Positions 1 through 8,413 of a DNA stretch of 64,000 bases are shown in pieces. Numbering within the stretch: the first letter of the stretch is position 1; each line of letters opens with the position of its first letter. The stretch lies in assembly GCF_030534335.1 (NCBI RefSeq), contig NZ_CP130565.1:3865501-3929500 (forward strand), written 5' to 3'. The notes beneath the pieces were generated by a model. It saw only the letters and a program-made list of their open reading frames with translations. It was not told where the DNA came from and made no database searches. This DNA is from Marivirga harenae (lineage in GTDB: Bacteria > Bacteroidota > Bacteroidia > Cytophagales > Cyclobacteriaceae). The position numbers and the translations under genes were made by a program.

Positions 1-151
1 TCGTTACCACATAAAGGATCTTGCTTTGAATTAACAGATAGTAACATTTAAAATCTTGAAAATCTGTAATATTCACCCTATCCAAAATCTCAAATTCCAG
101 CTTCTGGTCTTCAAGTATCTTAACTATTTCATTTAAATATTTTGTATTCAA
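1..151 (-). CDS. possible 5' part of a CDS cut by the window edge
   Basis: Reading the minus strand from a TTG at 149-151, about 50 codons stay open to the window edge (residues begin LNTKYLNEIVKILEDQ). No ATG is available in frame and a stop lies just upstream of the TTG. Composition is acidic and lysine-rich like a normal cytoplasmic protein. No family is recognised. It may be a real gene truncated here or a chance open frame; the A+T-rich sequence gives few chance stops over 150 bases. Confidence 0.25.
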   Translation of the reverse strand, partial: MNTKYLNEIVKILEDQKLEFEILDRVNITDFQDFKCYYLLIQSKILYVVT

Positions 152-330
152 TACAAGCGAGATTTACAAGCAATTACAATTTTTAAAAATATGGAAAAAT
201 TCTTTAAAAAAATTTCTTGAATTCAGGATTTATAGAGAATGTATGAAATCGCTAAAACTCTAGTAAAAAGTAAGCGTTTTGAACTGAGGAAGGGAATACA
301 AAAATCACCAACTAATCTCAACCGAACCAA
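152..330. other. intergenic, no gene seen
   Basis: A+T-rich spacer between the edge ORF and the terminator of the mpl-exonuclease operon. I see no ORF of useful length, no RNA gene and no repeat here. Confidence 0.5.
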
Positions 331-367
331 AACAAAAAACCCAAATTAGAGGTGTAATTTGGGTTTT
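331..367 (-). terminator. intrinsic terminator of the mpl-exonuclease operon
   Basis: An 11-bp perfect stem (AACCCAAATTA pairing with TAATTTGGGTT) with a six-base loop. On the minus strand it is followed by a run of T residues. It lies just after the stop codon of the minus-strand exonuclease gene, so it should end that operon. Confidence 0.8.
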
Positions 368-390
368 GACTGTGAATTGTATTATTCAAA

Positions 391-1194
391 TTATTTTTGA
401 AATCCTCTAAGTTTAATCTCTGTTAGTTTTCTTTTGGTGTCCATTGGAAAATCTCCTTTCATCATCCAATCATAATAACCAGATTCTTTTTTCAAAACCT
501 CTTCAACAGGATGACCCTTATGCTTTCCGAAATTAAAAACTTCTACACCTGCATCATTAAAAACGAATCTACCTGCTAGGTCGACCATGTTATCATTGGT
601 GATTTGATGTAAGGTTTCCACATTGTTTTCAATAGTTCCAATCACCTTGCCTTTTAAGTCCTTTAAACTTTCACCTTCATACCTTTTTATTTGCGCATCC
701 AAGACCTCTAGGGTTGCTAAAGTATCTGCTTCTGCTGAGTGCGCATCCACCAAATCTTTATCACAATAAAATTTATAAGCAGCCGTCAATGTTCTCTTTT
801 CCATCATATGGAAAATCTTCTGAGCATCTAGTAATTTCCGTTTTGAAATATCAAAATCAACTTCTGCCCTTAAAAACTCCTCGACTAATACTGGAACATC
901 AAATTTCAATATATTAAAACCTGCCAAATCACAGCCATGTAAAAAAGCGGATAATTCTTTAGCAACACCCTTAAATGTGGGTTTATCCTTCACATCTTTA
1001 TCATAAATACCGTGAATCAAACTACTCTCCACTGGAATAGGTCTTTCAGGGTTCACTTTTTCAGTATTTTTGATAATTTCACCATCCGGCATCACCTTTA
1101 CAAAAGAATATTCTACAATTCTATCGTTGACAACATTTGTACCTGTGGTTTCAAGGTCAAAAATGACCATTGGGTTATTGAGTTTTAAAAACAT
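391..1194 (-). CDS. DEDDh 3'-5' exonuclease (DNA polymerase III epsilon-like)
   Basis: The 267-residue protein has an N-terminal RNase T/DnaQ-type exonuclease fold. ExoI motif DLETTG is near residues 13-18, an ExoII-like stretch reads GFNILKFDVPVL, and ExoIII reads HSAEADTLAT, so all the DEDDh acidic residues and the histidine are visible. A C-terminal domain of about 55 residues (FNFGKHKGHPVEEV...) resembles the DUF3820-like module found on exonuclease X-type proteins. The family removes nucleotides from DNA 3' ends in repair or proofreading; the precise role here is inferred. The gene begins one base after the mpl stop codon, so the two are almost certainly co-transcribed. Confidence 0.9.
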   Translation of the reverse strand: MFLKLNNPMVIFDLETTGTNVVNDRIVEYSFVKVMPDGEIIKNTEKVNPERPIPVESSLIHGIYDKDVKDKPTFKGVAKELSAFLHGCDLAGFNILKFDVPVLVEEFLRAEVDFDISKRKLLDAQKIFHMMEKRTLTAAYKFYCDKDLVDAHSAEADTLATLEVLDAQIKRYEGESLKDLKGKVIGTIENNVETLHQITNDNMVDLAGRFVFNDAGVEVFNFGKHKGHPVEEVLKKESGYYDWMMKGDFPMDTKRKLTEIKLRGFQK

Positions 1195-1195
1195 A

Positions 1196-2569
1196 TTATT
1201 GAACTAGAGTTTGTGCAGTTTCTTTTAAATTAAGTTCACCAAAATGACCAGAGCTTAAAAAAGCAAAAGTTTTTACTTGTCCCTTCTGTTCGATTAATGC
1301 TTCTTCTAATTCCTTAACATCATCAAAGAATTGAACATTAGATTGTCCAAATGCTGTCTTCACGTCATTTTCATTTAATGCCGTTCCACTTTCTACTTTA
1401 AGATTCTTAGGATTAATATATATAAACGCAACATCAGCATGCTTTAAGGTGTCTTTATATTCTTGAATAAAATCCTTATCCAAGCTACTAAAGGTGTGCA
1501 ATTCATACGCAATACAAATTTTTCCCGCTTTGAACTGATGATGCAGCGCATTTACAGTAGCCCTCAGTTTTGAGGGAGCGTGGGCATAGTCTTTATACAC
1601 TTTTACTCCGTCATTTTCTGCCAATAGCTCCAGTCTATTTTTAGCACCTTTAAAGGTTGAAATGGCTTCATAGAACTTATCATCTGTAATCCCTAAAATA
1701 TTGCAGACTTCATGAGCTGCATTTATATTCTGTAAATTGTGTCTTCCAAAAATACTGATTTGGACTTTACCATGATCTTTTGTTTTCAGATAGGTTATTC
1801 CATCCTTTATTTCAGAATCATGTGAAGCATAAGGTAGTTTACGCACATCTTCCCTGTCTTTTGCGCCAACAATATTGGCAAGGTTATCTTCCTCACAATA
1901 AATTAATGAGCCAGCTTTAGGAGTTTTATCTGCAAATAAATCAAACTGCTTTGTATATTCTTCAAAAGTGGAGAACACATTTTTATGATCCCATTTAATA
2001 CCGGAAATTACTCCAATGTGATGGTCATATTTTAAAAATTTGGGCTGTGGATCTAATTTGGACGCCAAATACTCATCGCCTTCTATGATAATAATGGGTG
2101 CATCAGAAATCTGGACAGTTAATTCAAAATCTTCTAGCTCTGCCCCTACCAAATAATCAAAAGATTTTCCTGCAGATTTTAAGACGTGCATGATCATGGC
2201 CGTAATCGTACTTTTCCCATGACTGCCCCCCACCACAACTCGCTGTTTATTGGCAGATAATTCACGAACAAATTCAGGAAAAGAGAAAATAGGCAAACCT
2301 AATTCCTGCGCTTTCTTTAATTCAGGATTATCATCTTTGGCATGCATACCAAGAATTACGGCATCCAAATCTTGTTTGATGAGATTCACATCCCATCCAA
2401 TCGAAGGATTTAAACCAGCTGATTTCAATTTGCCGGCTGCAGGTTCGTAGATTTCGTCATCAGAACCAGTTACCTTAATATTTCTTTTTTGCAGTGCCAA
2501 GGCGAGATTATGCATCACGCTTCCACCTATTGCTATAAAATGTACTTGTTTGATATGATTTATTTCCAT
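1196..2569 (-). CDS. mpl: UDP-N-acetylmuramate:L-alanyl-gamma-D-glutamyl-meso-diaminopimelate ligase
   Basis: A Mur-ligase family member that attaches the recycled tripeptide L-Ala-D-Glu-mDAP to UDP-MurNAc during cell-wall recycling in the cytoplasm. An N-terminal Rossmann-like motif (FIAIGGSVMHNLALAL) is followed by the ATP-binding P-loop GSHGKSTITAM, the Mur-ligase central domain and a C-terminal domain (YKDYAHAPSKLRATV). I start at ATG 2567-2569 (MEINHIKQVHF). The open frame extends 17 codons further upstream, but that stretch is unlike the family, which begins just before the glycine-rich motif. It is the first gene of a two-gene operon with the exonuclease. MurC is the related alternative, but the GGSVMHN start and P-loop wording fit Mpl. 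Confidence 0.92.
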   Translation of the reverse strand: MEINHIKQVHFIAIGGSVMHNLALALQKRNIKVTGSDDEIYEPAAGKLKSAGLNPSIGWDVNLIKQDLDAVILGMHAKDDNPELKKAQELGLPIFSFPEFVRELSANKQRVVVGGSHGKSTITAMIMHVLKSAGKSFDYLVGAELEDFELTVQISDAPIIIIEGDEYLASKLDPQPKFLKYDHHIGVISGIKWDHKNVFSTFEEYTKQFDLFADKTPKAGSLIYCEEDNLANIVGAKDREDVRKLPYASHDSEIKDGITYLKTKDHGKVQISIFGRHNLQNINAAHEVCNILGITDDKFYEAISTFKGAKNRLELLAENDGVKVYKDYAHAPSKLRATVNALHHQFKAGKICIAYELHTFSSLDKDFIQEYKDTLKHADVAFIYINPKNLKVESGTALNENDVKTAFGQSNVQFFDDVKELEEALIEQKGQVKTFAFLSSGHFGELNLKETAQTLVQ

Positions 2570-2755
2570 TTGGTAAATGTTAGATAATTCAAAAATAGAA
2601 TAAAGTTTATGCCGTGGCAAATTATCTTAGGTTTTTAGATGTTGATAAACTGTGGATAAGTTGTCGGAAACTTGGACAGTTTTTCTTAAAGATAAAGAAA
2701 ATATTAATTTAGCTTTGTTAGCTTTTGAAATTTCAAAAATTAGTAGGGGAAATAT

Positions 2756-4321
2756 ATGGAATCAAATAAATCATCCGCATTAAGAATAGGTCAAAAAAAT
2801 AAAAAGCTTGATTTAAGCGAAAACATGGGGAAAATGCCCCCACAAGCGGTCGATTTAGAGGAGATTGTATTAGGTGCTTTAATGCTAGAAAAAGATGCTT
2901 TAACCAATGTTATTGACATTTTAAAACCTGAAAGTTTTTACCGAGAAGCCCACGAAGAAATTTATAAGGCCATCGTGCAACTTTTCAACAATTCGGAACC
3001 TGTTGATTTAATGACGGTTACGAATCAGCTTCGAAAAAATGGAAAATTAGATTTAATTGGTGGTGCTTACTATATCACCTCCTTAACTTCTAGAGTCAAC
3101 TCAGCAGCCAATATTGAATACCATGCCAGAATCATTGCGGAGCAGGCTATCAAAAGGCAATTGATTAAGATCTCGCGTGAAATACAAGAGGATGCCTATG
3201 AAGATACCACAGATGTATTTGATTTATTGGATAAAACAGAACAGGAATTATTTGATGTAACCAATTCTAACATCAAGAAGAATTATGCCGATATGTCTTC
3301 ATTAATGAAGCAGGCATTTGTGGAATTAGAAGAGCGAAGAAATCATACGGATGGATTAACTGGAGTTCCTACCGGATTCTCAGCTTTGGATCGTGTTACT
3401 TCGGGTTGGCAAAAATCCGATATGGTTATTATTGCTGCTAGACCGGGTATGGGTAAAACTGCTTTTATCGTATCTGCCCTCCGAAATGCTGCTGTAGATT
3501 TCAAACAACCTGTGGCCATCTTCTCTTTAGAGATGTCTTCTGTCCAATTAGTGAACAGGCTCATTTCTTCAGAGGCAGAGCTTGATTCAGAAAAAATTAA
3601 AAAAGGCGACTTAAAAGATTATGAATGGCAGCAGTTAGTGCATAAAACTGCAGCCTTGACAGAAGCCCCTATTTTTATTGATGACACTCCTGCCCTATCC
3701 ATTTTGGAACTACGGGCAAAATGTAGAAGACTCAAGCAGCAACACGATATTCAATTGGTAGTTATTGATTACCTTCAATTAATGTCAGGGGACACCTCTA
3801 AATCTGGAGGCGGTGGAGGAAATCGAGAGCAAGAGATTGCCTCTATTTCTCGGTCATTGAAGAATATTGCCAAAGAACTCAGTGTTCCGGTTATTGCCCT
3901 TTCTCAGTTGAGTCGAGCGGTTGAAACCCGTGGTGGAGATAAAAGACCGCAGCTTTCCGATTTGAGGGAATCAGGATCAATCGAGCAGGATGCTGATATG
4001 GTAATGTTCCTTTACCGGCCAGAGTATTATGGCATCACAGAAGATGAAAACGGAATGCCCACTTCCAATGTAGGGGAAGTGATTATAGCTAAGCATAGAA
4101 ATGGGTCCTTGGAAACAGTGCCGCTTAAATTTATCGGTAGATTTACCAAATTCTCGGATTTGGACTCACCTAGTGGCGGTGGTGAACCGGCTGGCTACGG
4201 CACTACTTTCCCATCGCAAGCAGGAGTACCTTCCGATTTTGATGCTCCTAGCTCTGTTACCTTACCGAGCAAAGCAACGGGAAATGATAATTCTCAAGAC
4301 GCTGACGAAGCTCCATTTTAG
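2756..4321 (+). CDS. dnaB: replicative DNA helicase DnaB
   Basis: A 521-residue replicative helicase that unwinds DNA ahead of the replication fork as a hexameric ring. The N-terminal helical domain (from PPQAVDLEEIVLGALMLE) binds primase. The RecA-like motor carries Walker A ARPGMGKT near residue 230 and Walker B LVVIDYLQLM, then a DRRPQLSDLRESG-type stretch and the arginine finger region. Length is slightly above the usual 450-500 because of an N-terminal tail and a glycine/serine/proline-rich tail of about 60 residues. No intein interrupts it. It is divergent from mpl; a TAGCTTTG sequence at 2710-2717 resembles the Bacteroidota -7 element, but the matching -33 box is weak. Confidence 0.97.
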   Translation: MESNKSSALRIGQKNKKLDLSENMGKMPPQAVDLEEIVLGALMLEKDALTNVIDILKPESFYREAHEEIYKAIVQLFNNSEPVDLMTVTNQLRKNGKLDLIGGAYYITSLTSRVNSAANIEYHARIIAEQAIKRQLIKISREIQEDAYEDTTDVFDLLDKTEQELFDVTNSNIKKNYADMSSLMKQAFVELEERRNHTDGLTGVPTGFSALDRVTSGWQKSDMVIIAARPGMGKTAFIVSALRNAAVDFKQPVAIFSLEMSSVQLVNRLISSEAELDSEKIKKGDLKDYEWQQLVHKTAALTEAPIFIDDTPALSILELRAKCRRLKQQHDIQLVVIDYLQLMSGDTSKSGGGGGNREQEIASISRSLKNIAKELSVPVIALSQLSRAVETRGGDKRPQLSDLRESGSIEQDADMVMFLYRPEYYGITEDENGMPTSNVGEVIIAKHRNGSLETVPLKFIGRFTKFSDLDSPSGGGEPAGYGTTFPSQAGVPSDFDAPSSVTLPSKATGNDNSQDADEAPF

Positions 4322-4490
4322 GATAGAAACAGGATAATATTTTTGGTTTTAACCAGATAAATATATTTTTGGAACAATGGCATCCGAGCTGACCGGTTTC
4401 TGCACATTAAGATCCGAATGATTAACTTGCTGATAGAAGCTAATAGGTTAAAACTTGAATGGTTTTGTTGAATTAAAAAATATTGTAAAA

Positions 4491-5483
4491 ATGAAGGCAC
4501 TGATTATATCAGAAAATAATCAAATAGAAATTGTTGAAAAGCAAAAACCACATCCGAACTCAAATCAAGTCTTGATTAAAATTCAGGCCGTAGCCTTAAA
4601 TCATAGGGATCAATTTATAAGAGAAGGAAAGTACCCCGGTATCCAAGTGGGGACAATTTTAGGTTCCGATGCATGTGGAATCGTAGTAGAAGCTGGACCA
4701 GATGTAGATCCCTCATGGCATCAAAAAGAAGTTCTAATAAACCCGAATGTTGACTGGGGTGATAATTCCAAAGTACAATCATCAAAATACCACATATTGG
4801 GTACTCCTTCAGATGGTGTTTTTTGTGAATATATGGTGATTGAGCCCAATAAAATTATCGAAAAACCAGCACATTTGAGCTTTGAGGCTGGAGCGGCTCT
4901 TCCTCTAGGAGGAATGACGGCTTTCAGAGCGTTATTTCATCATGGAAATTGTCAAAAAAATGAGAATGTATTGATTTCAGGGGTTGGAGGCGGAGTAGCA
5001 CAATTTGCATTTCAATTTGCATTAGCGACCGGAGCTAATGTTTTTGTTACTTCCAGCGATGAATTAAAGAGAACAAAATCTATTGAGTTGGGGGCAAAGG
5101 AAGCCTTTAACTATAGAGATGAAAATTGGGTAAAGGTAGCAAAAGAAAAATCAGGAGGTTTTGATTTGGTAATTGACAGTGCAGCAGGAGATGGAATAAA
5201 CGATCTGATTAAACTAATGAAGCCAGCTGGCAGAATTGTGTTTTATGGAGCAACCCAGGGCAAACCAAAAAACTTGGATGTGCACAGAATGTTTTGGAAC
5301 CAAGTTACTTTGCAGGGTAGCACTATGGCTAATGATGATGAGTTTAAAGCCATGATTACCTTCGTGAAGAAAAACAGAATTGAGCCAATAATTGACTCTA
5401 TTAGACCTTTTGAAGAGATTGCTGATGCCTTTGATAAAATGAAAGAAGGTAAACAGTTTGGCAAATTGGTAGCCAAACTTTAG
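4491..5483 (+). CDS. medium-chain dehydrogenase/reductase (quinone oxidoreductase-like)
   Basis: A 330-residue MDR-superfamily enzyme. The N-terminal GroES-like domain contains ALNHRDQFIREGKYP and GTILGSDACGIV; the NADPH-binding Rossmann domain has the motif SGVGGGVAQFAFQFA near residue 160. The four-cysteine structural zinc site of classic alcohol dehydrogenases is absent, which points to the zinc-free quinone oxidoreductase/enoyl reductase branch. The substrate cannot be told from sequence. I start at ATG 4491 (MKALIISE), the family's usual first residues. The longer frame from 4455 adds 12 atypical residues. The 170-bp gap before it holds no other gene. Confidence 0.85.
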   Translation: MKALIISENNQIEIVEKQKPHPNSNQVLIKIQAVALNHRDQFIREGKYPGIQVGTILGSDACGIVVEAGPDVDPSWHQKEVLINPNVDWGDNSKVQSSKYHILGTPSDGVFCEYMVIEPNKIIEKPAHLSFEAGAALPLGGMTAFRALFHHGNCQKNENVLISGVGGGVAQFAFQFALATGANVFVTSSDELKRTKSIELGAKEAFNYRDENWVKVAKEKSGGFDLVIDSAAGDGINDLIKLMKPAGRIVFYGATQGKPKNLDVHRMFWNQVTLQGSTMANDDEFKAMITFVKKNRIEPIIDSIRPFEEIADAFDKMKEGKQFGKLVAKL

Positions 5484-5544
5484 ATCTAGCATCATTTCAA
5501 TAACATAAACCGCTGCTGGCATCGGTAGTGGGAAATTTAACTTT

Positions 5545-5916
5545 CTACTGCATGTAATCTTGCCACTTCACTAAAGTAAACTTACGCTTGCCTTTTTCAT
5601 CTTTAAAAGAAAAAAAACCATATTCATAGCAGAAAAGGTAAGTTTGCTTTTTGCTATTTCGCCAAAAGTGAGTGAAGTATTTTGGGTCAAAACCATATTT
5701 AAACAGTTCTCCTGACTCTACAGTAGCTTTACCAGCTCTGTTATAATTTTTCAGAATCCTTCTATTCAGCTTAAGCTGTTTATCCACCTTCTTGAAGAGA
5801 GAGCTCTCTTTCTTCTTATTTTTCTCATAATGGTAGTTTGATTTGCAATAAGGACTACAGAATTTCTTTCCTTCTCTTCCATTTACCTCCTTTCCGCAAT
5901 TTGGGCATGCTTTCAT
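5545..5916 (-). CDS. small zinc-ribbon protein beside the integrase
   Basis: A 123-residue basic protein. Residues 1-30 hold a zinc-ribbon of the form CPNCG...KFCSPYCKSNYHY with four cysteines, of a type common in small Bacteroidota proteins that I cannot tie to a characterised function. The rest is lysine- and aromatic-rich (KLNRRILKNYNRAG, FTHFWRNSKKQTYLFCYEYGFF). The gene is divergent from the integrase, and its start codon abuts a 43-bp palindrome. It could be a nucleic-acid-binding regulator of the integrase or simply the chromosomal gene next to which the integron settled. The first is inference from position only. Confidence 0.7.
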   Translation of the reverse strand: MKACPNCGKEVNGREGKKFCSPYCKSNYHYEKNKKKESSLFKKVDKQLKLNRRILKNYNRAGKATVESGELFKYGFDPKYFTHFWRNSKKQTYLFCYEYGFFSFKDEKGKRKFTLVKWQDYMQ

Positions 5917-5959
5917 AACCGTAGATTTTTACGTTTAATAAACGTTTAAATCTACGGTT
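5917..5959. promoter_or_regulatory. 43-bp near-perfect palindrome between zinc-ribbon gene and integrase
   Basis: The halves AACCGTAGATTT and AAATCTACGGTT (12 bp) and the inner ACGTTTA / TAAACGT (7 bp) pair around one central base, with a single TT/TT mismatch block. It ends 4 bp before the -33 box proposed for the integrase and begins one base upstream of the minus-strand start codon. It lacks a T-tract, so a terminator is unlikely. An operator, a recombinase-binding site or an mRNA-leader hairpin are the options. Confidence 0.7.
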
Positions 5960-5962
5960 ATT

Positions 5963-5994
5963 TTTGTAAAACAATAAATCATTGGCAGTATTTG
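5963..5994 (+). promoter_or_regulatory. candidate promoter of the integrase
   Basis: TTTG at 5963-5966, a 20-base spacer, then AGTATTTG at 5987-5994, compared with the Bacteroidota pattern TTTG-N19/20-TAnnTTTG. The first two bases of the -7 element deviate. The start codon follows 13 bases later. The palindrome sits directly upstream of the -33 box, a natural place for control of the integrase. Confidence 0.45.
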
Positions 5995-6007
5995 CATAAA
6001 AAAAGTT

Positions 6008-7126
6008 ATGGATATACAGAAACAAATAACACTAAAGCATTTACTCATCAATAATGAAAAGAAAATCGGGATTCAATTTTACCCAGACAAGGTAATACAG
6101 GCATTAATCAAATCATTAGAGAACGTAAAGTGGAGCGAAAAATATCAAATGGTGTATGTACCTAATACTCAACAGAATTTCTATTCTATATTAAAAACCT
6201 TTAAAGGAGTTGCCTGGGTAAATATGAGGTATTTTGCCAGAAATAAGTCATTTAATACTAATGGACAGGACTTAAATATAGATGATTTAAGAAAACGATT
6301 TACTAAAATTCCTGAATCTTACTTCCAAAAACTAGAGCTAAAAAAATACGCTTACATGACAGCTAAAAACTACACTTCTTGCTTCGAACGTTTTATTAGG
6401 CATTTTCCCAGACAAAAATTGATAGAAATTGATGAGGAAGATATAAAAAACTATTTAAAAGGACTGGTTCAAAGGAAATATTCAGACTCATATATCAATA
6501 TGGCTATTAACAGTATCAAATTTTATTATGAAGTAGTAGAAGGAATGCCTAATCGCTTCTATTCCATTGAAAGACCCATGAAAACTGAGAAACTACCAGA
6601 AATATTAAATAAAGATGAAGTGCTTTCGATGATCAATAAGACATATAATATTAAACATCAATGCATCATAAGTTTACTTTATTCTTCAGGACTTAGAAGA
6701 GGAGAATTACTCAATTTAAAAATTAGTGATATAGATGGAAAAAGGATGACCATAAGAGTAAATCAGGGAAAAGGGAAAAAAGACAGATTTAGTATTTTGA
6801 GTGAAAAGCTCCTTCTTAAGCTGCGCTTATATTATAAACAACATAAACCGGTGCACTATTTATTTGAAGGTAAAAAAGGGCAGCAATACAGTGGAAGCAG
6901 CGTAAGGCAGATTGTTGCAAAAGCAGCAAAAAGTGCAAATATAAGAAAAGCAGTCCGACCACACATGTTAAGACACTCATTTGCAACACATTTGTTAGAA
7001 GCAGGAACAGACTTGAGACATATTCAAATACTTTTAGGGCATAATTCAACCAAAACCACAGAAATTTATACTCATGTAGCTACGGATACTTTTAAAACAA
7101 TTAAAAATCCACTAGATTGCGCCTAA
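6008..7126 (+). CDS. tyrosine recombinase of the integron-like array
   Basis: A 372-residue site-specific recombinase proposed to insert and excise the cassettes downstream. Residues 1-100 form an extra N-terminal region (KWSEKYQMVYVPNTQQN, KGVAWVN), followed by a SAM-like core-binding domain (about 105-185) and the catalytic domain. Visible active-site residues are R230 (SSGLRRGE), a lysine in GKGKKDR (255-258), H319 and R322 (HMLRH), H345 (LLGHNS) and Y354 (EIYTHV). Between the lysine hairpin and HxxR there are only about 60 residues, as in XerC/D. Classical IntI proteins carry an additional segment here that binds attC extrahelical bases, and it is missing. The C-terminal KNPLD echoes IntI (RSPLD). 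The stop codon is 44 bp before the first cassette boundary, and the gene reads in the cassette direction, the reverse of classical integrons. Confidence 0.88.
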   Translation: MDIQKQITLKHLLINNEKKIGIQFYPDKVIQALIKSLENVKWSEKYQMVYVPNTQQNFYSILKTFKGVAWVNMRYFARNKSFNTNGQDLNIDDLRKRFTKIPESYFQKLELKKYAYMTAKNYTSCFERFIRHFPRQKLIEIDEEDIKNYLKGLVQRKYSDSYINMAINSIKFYYEVVEGMPNRFYSIERPMKTEKLPEILNKDEVLSMINKTYNIKHQCIISLLYSSGLRRGELLNLKISDIDGKRMTIRVNQGKGKKDRFSILSEKLLLKLRLYYKQHKPVHYLFEGKKGQQYSGSSVRQIVAKAAKSANIRKAVRPHMLRHSFATHLLEAGTDLRHIQILLGHNSTKTTEIYTHVATDTFKTIKNPLDCA

Positions 7127-7176
7127 ACTATAAAAGGTATAGTGACAACTTTTATGTCACTAGCCAATTGTTGTAG
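7127..7176 (+). other. candidate attI-like primary recombination site
   Basis: The first cassette boundary, GTTGTAG at 7170-7176, matches the reverse complement of that cassette's own 3' core (CTACAAC, 7798-7804). The 43 bp between the integrase stop and this GTT are therefore the non-cassette side, the place of an attI. They contain the inverted repeat TAGTGAC / GTCACTA at 7140-7162, which could bind recombinase. No attC-like long hairpin is present, as expected for attI. Confidence 0.6.
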
Positions 7177-7184
7177 CTCATGCA

Positions 7185-7775
7185 ATGAAAAATCTCTTAA
7201 CCATACTACTACTAACTTTTGCTTCTTGCAACTCCGGACAGAAAGAGTTGTCCATCAAAAGGGTTTTTCCCTCAACAGAGATTATTGAGATTGCCAAATT
7301 TCGTGATTATAGTGAATTAATTAAGAAATTGAAGACTTTCGACTGTATAGAGGCACAAAAATTATTGAAATTTCAGGATCATTTTATACCTGTTCATTTA
7401 AGTATTTATTGCTTAAATGGTGGGAATTTTGTTGATATTAAAGAACGAAATGTTTTTAAAGTTAATGAAAGCTCTGAATTTAGCCAAAAAGATGTTGAGG
7501 ACTTTATACTAAATAACGGTAGGAACATTGAGTTATCGGAATCACCGACTAATGCAATAATTGCGATGAACTTCTCTATAAATACGAAGATAAATGAAAT
7601 AGTATCAAAAATGTCAACCGTAAATATGGCGTATCAAGCAATATGGACTAGGCAAGCACAGATCAGATTTGAAAAAAATCCTGCTGAATTATCAAATGGA
7701 GAGATAGAAAAATTGACGTCACAGTTTTACCCCTATCAAACAGCTATAATTCCCCCTAGACAGTTAAATCATTAA
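7185..7775 (+). CDS. cassette 1: predicted lipoprotein, unknown function
   Basis: 196 residues with a short hydrophobic leader ending in the lipobox-like LTFASC, so it is probably lipid-anchored. The rest is a mixed alpha/beta acidic-to-neutral sequence (KTFDCIEAQKLLKF, EIVSKMSTVNMAYQAIWTRQ). I recognise no family. It is the cassette nearest the recombinase, 15 bases inside the boundary at 7170, and so the most recently acquired if insertion occurs at attI. No promoter of its own is evident. Confidence 0.75.
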   Translation: MKNLLTILLLTFASCNSGQKELSIKRVFPSTEIIEIAKFRDYSELIKKLKTFDCIEAQKLLKFQDHFIPVHLSIYCLNGGNFVDIKERNVFKVNESSEFSQKDVEDFILNNGRNIELSESPTNAIIAMNFSINTKINEIVSKMSTVNMAYQAIWTRQAQIRFEKNPAELSNGEIEKLTSQFYPYQTAIIPPRQLNH

Positions 7776-7797
7776 ATGTGTAGAGAATAGTAACGAG

Positions 7798-7992
7798 CTA
7801 CAACATTCTGTCATAAATCATGGCTGTTAGTAGGTTTTGTTCCTTCAGCTCTTTGTAGAAAGCCCGGCAATCCGCAGGATTGCCTTATTGGTAAAGAATT
7901 AATTTAATAAGCCAATCCTGCGGATTGCCTCGGTAGTTAACGCAAATTTTTATACTTTTAATCAGCCACGAATTTATACAGTGGCGTTGTGA
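7798..7992 (+). repeat. attC of cassette 1 (family A)
   Basis: Starts with CTACAAC and ends with GTTGTGA. The outer stem ATAAAT...TGGCTG pairs with CAGCCA...ATTTATAC; inner hairpins contain GGCAATCC and GGATTGCC. 195 bp. Cassette 1 spans 7171-7986. The same family recurs after cassettes 3, 11, 17, 18, 19 and 24. Confidence 0.85.
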
Positions 7993-7998
7993 GCAATT

Positions 7999-8409
7999 AT
8001 GAATTCCAGAACTAAAATAATTTTACTTCTTATCATTTCGGTCTTAGCTGTCATGTTCGGTATCAGTCTCTTTCAAAGTCTTACGGATACGGGATTCTAT
8101 GTGAGCACTAGAAAAATGGAGGCAAAACTTGATGACAAAGAAAAATTGATTCGTTTTGAAATTGATGAATCTGCACAATATCCTTACCAAGCTATATTGA
8201 ATTTTGAAGGATATATTAATGGTAAAGGAATATTAAGTTTTGGGACTTCAGATTCCTCAATTTATGTTTCAGACACTATTGATGATGACTTCAAGATAAA
8301 CTATCGATCAGATTTATATGCGGACTGGTGTATCATTAAATATATGCCAATTAGTGCAACTGACGGACAAGTCAAGATAAAATGTGAAATCTTATCACAT
8401 AAAAAATGA
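7999..8409 (+). CDS. cassette 2: small membrane-anchored protein, unknown
   Basis: 136 residues. Residues 6-27 form one transmembrane helix (IILLLIISVLAVMFGISLF) and the remainder is a polar domain (TRKMEAKLDDKEKLIRFEIDESAQYPYQ...) probably outside the cytoplasmic membrane. No family is recognised. The start ATG is 13 bases from the core GTT, the tight arrangement seen in most cassettes of this array. Confidence 0.75.
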   Translation: MNSRTKIILLLIISVLAVMFGISLFQSLTDTGFYVSTRKMEAKLDDKEKLIRFEIDESAQYPYQAILNFEGYINGKGILSFGTSDSSIYVSDTIDDDFKINYRSDLYADWCIIKYMPISATDGQVKIKCEILSHKK

Positions 8410-8413
8410 CAGC

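Noticed and set aside
6008-7126. Phage or ICE integrase as the identity of the tyrosine recombinase
   Set aside because: No phage or conjugation genes, no tRNA target and no flanking att duplication are seen, whereas an array with self-complementary cassette ends starts 44 bp after the gene.
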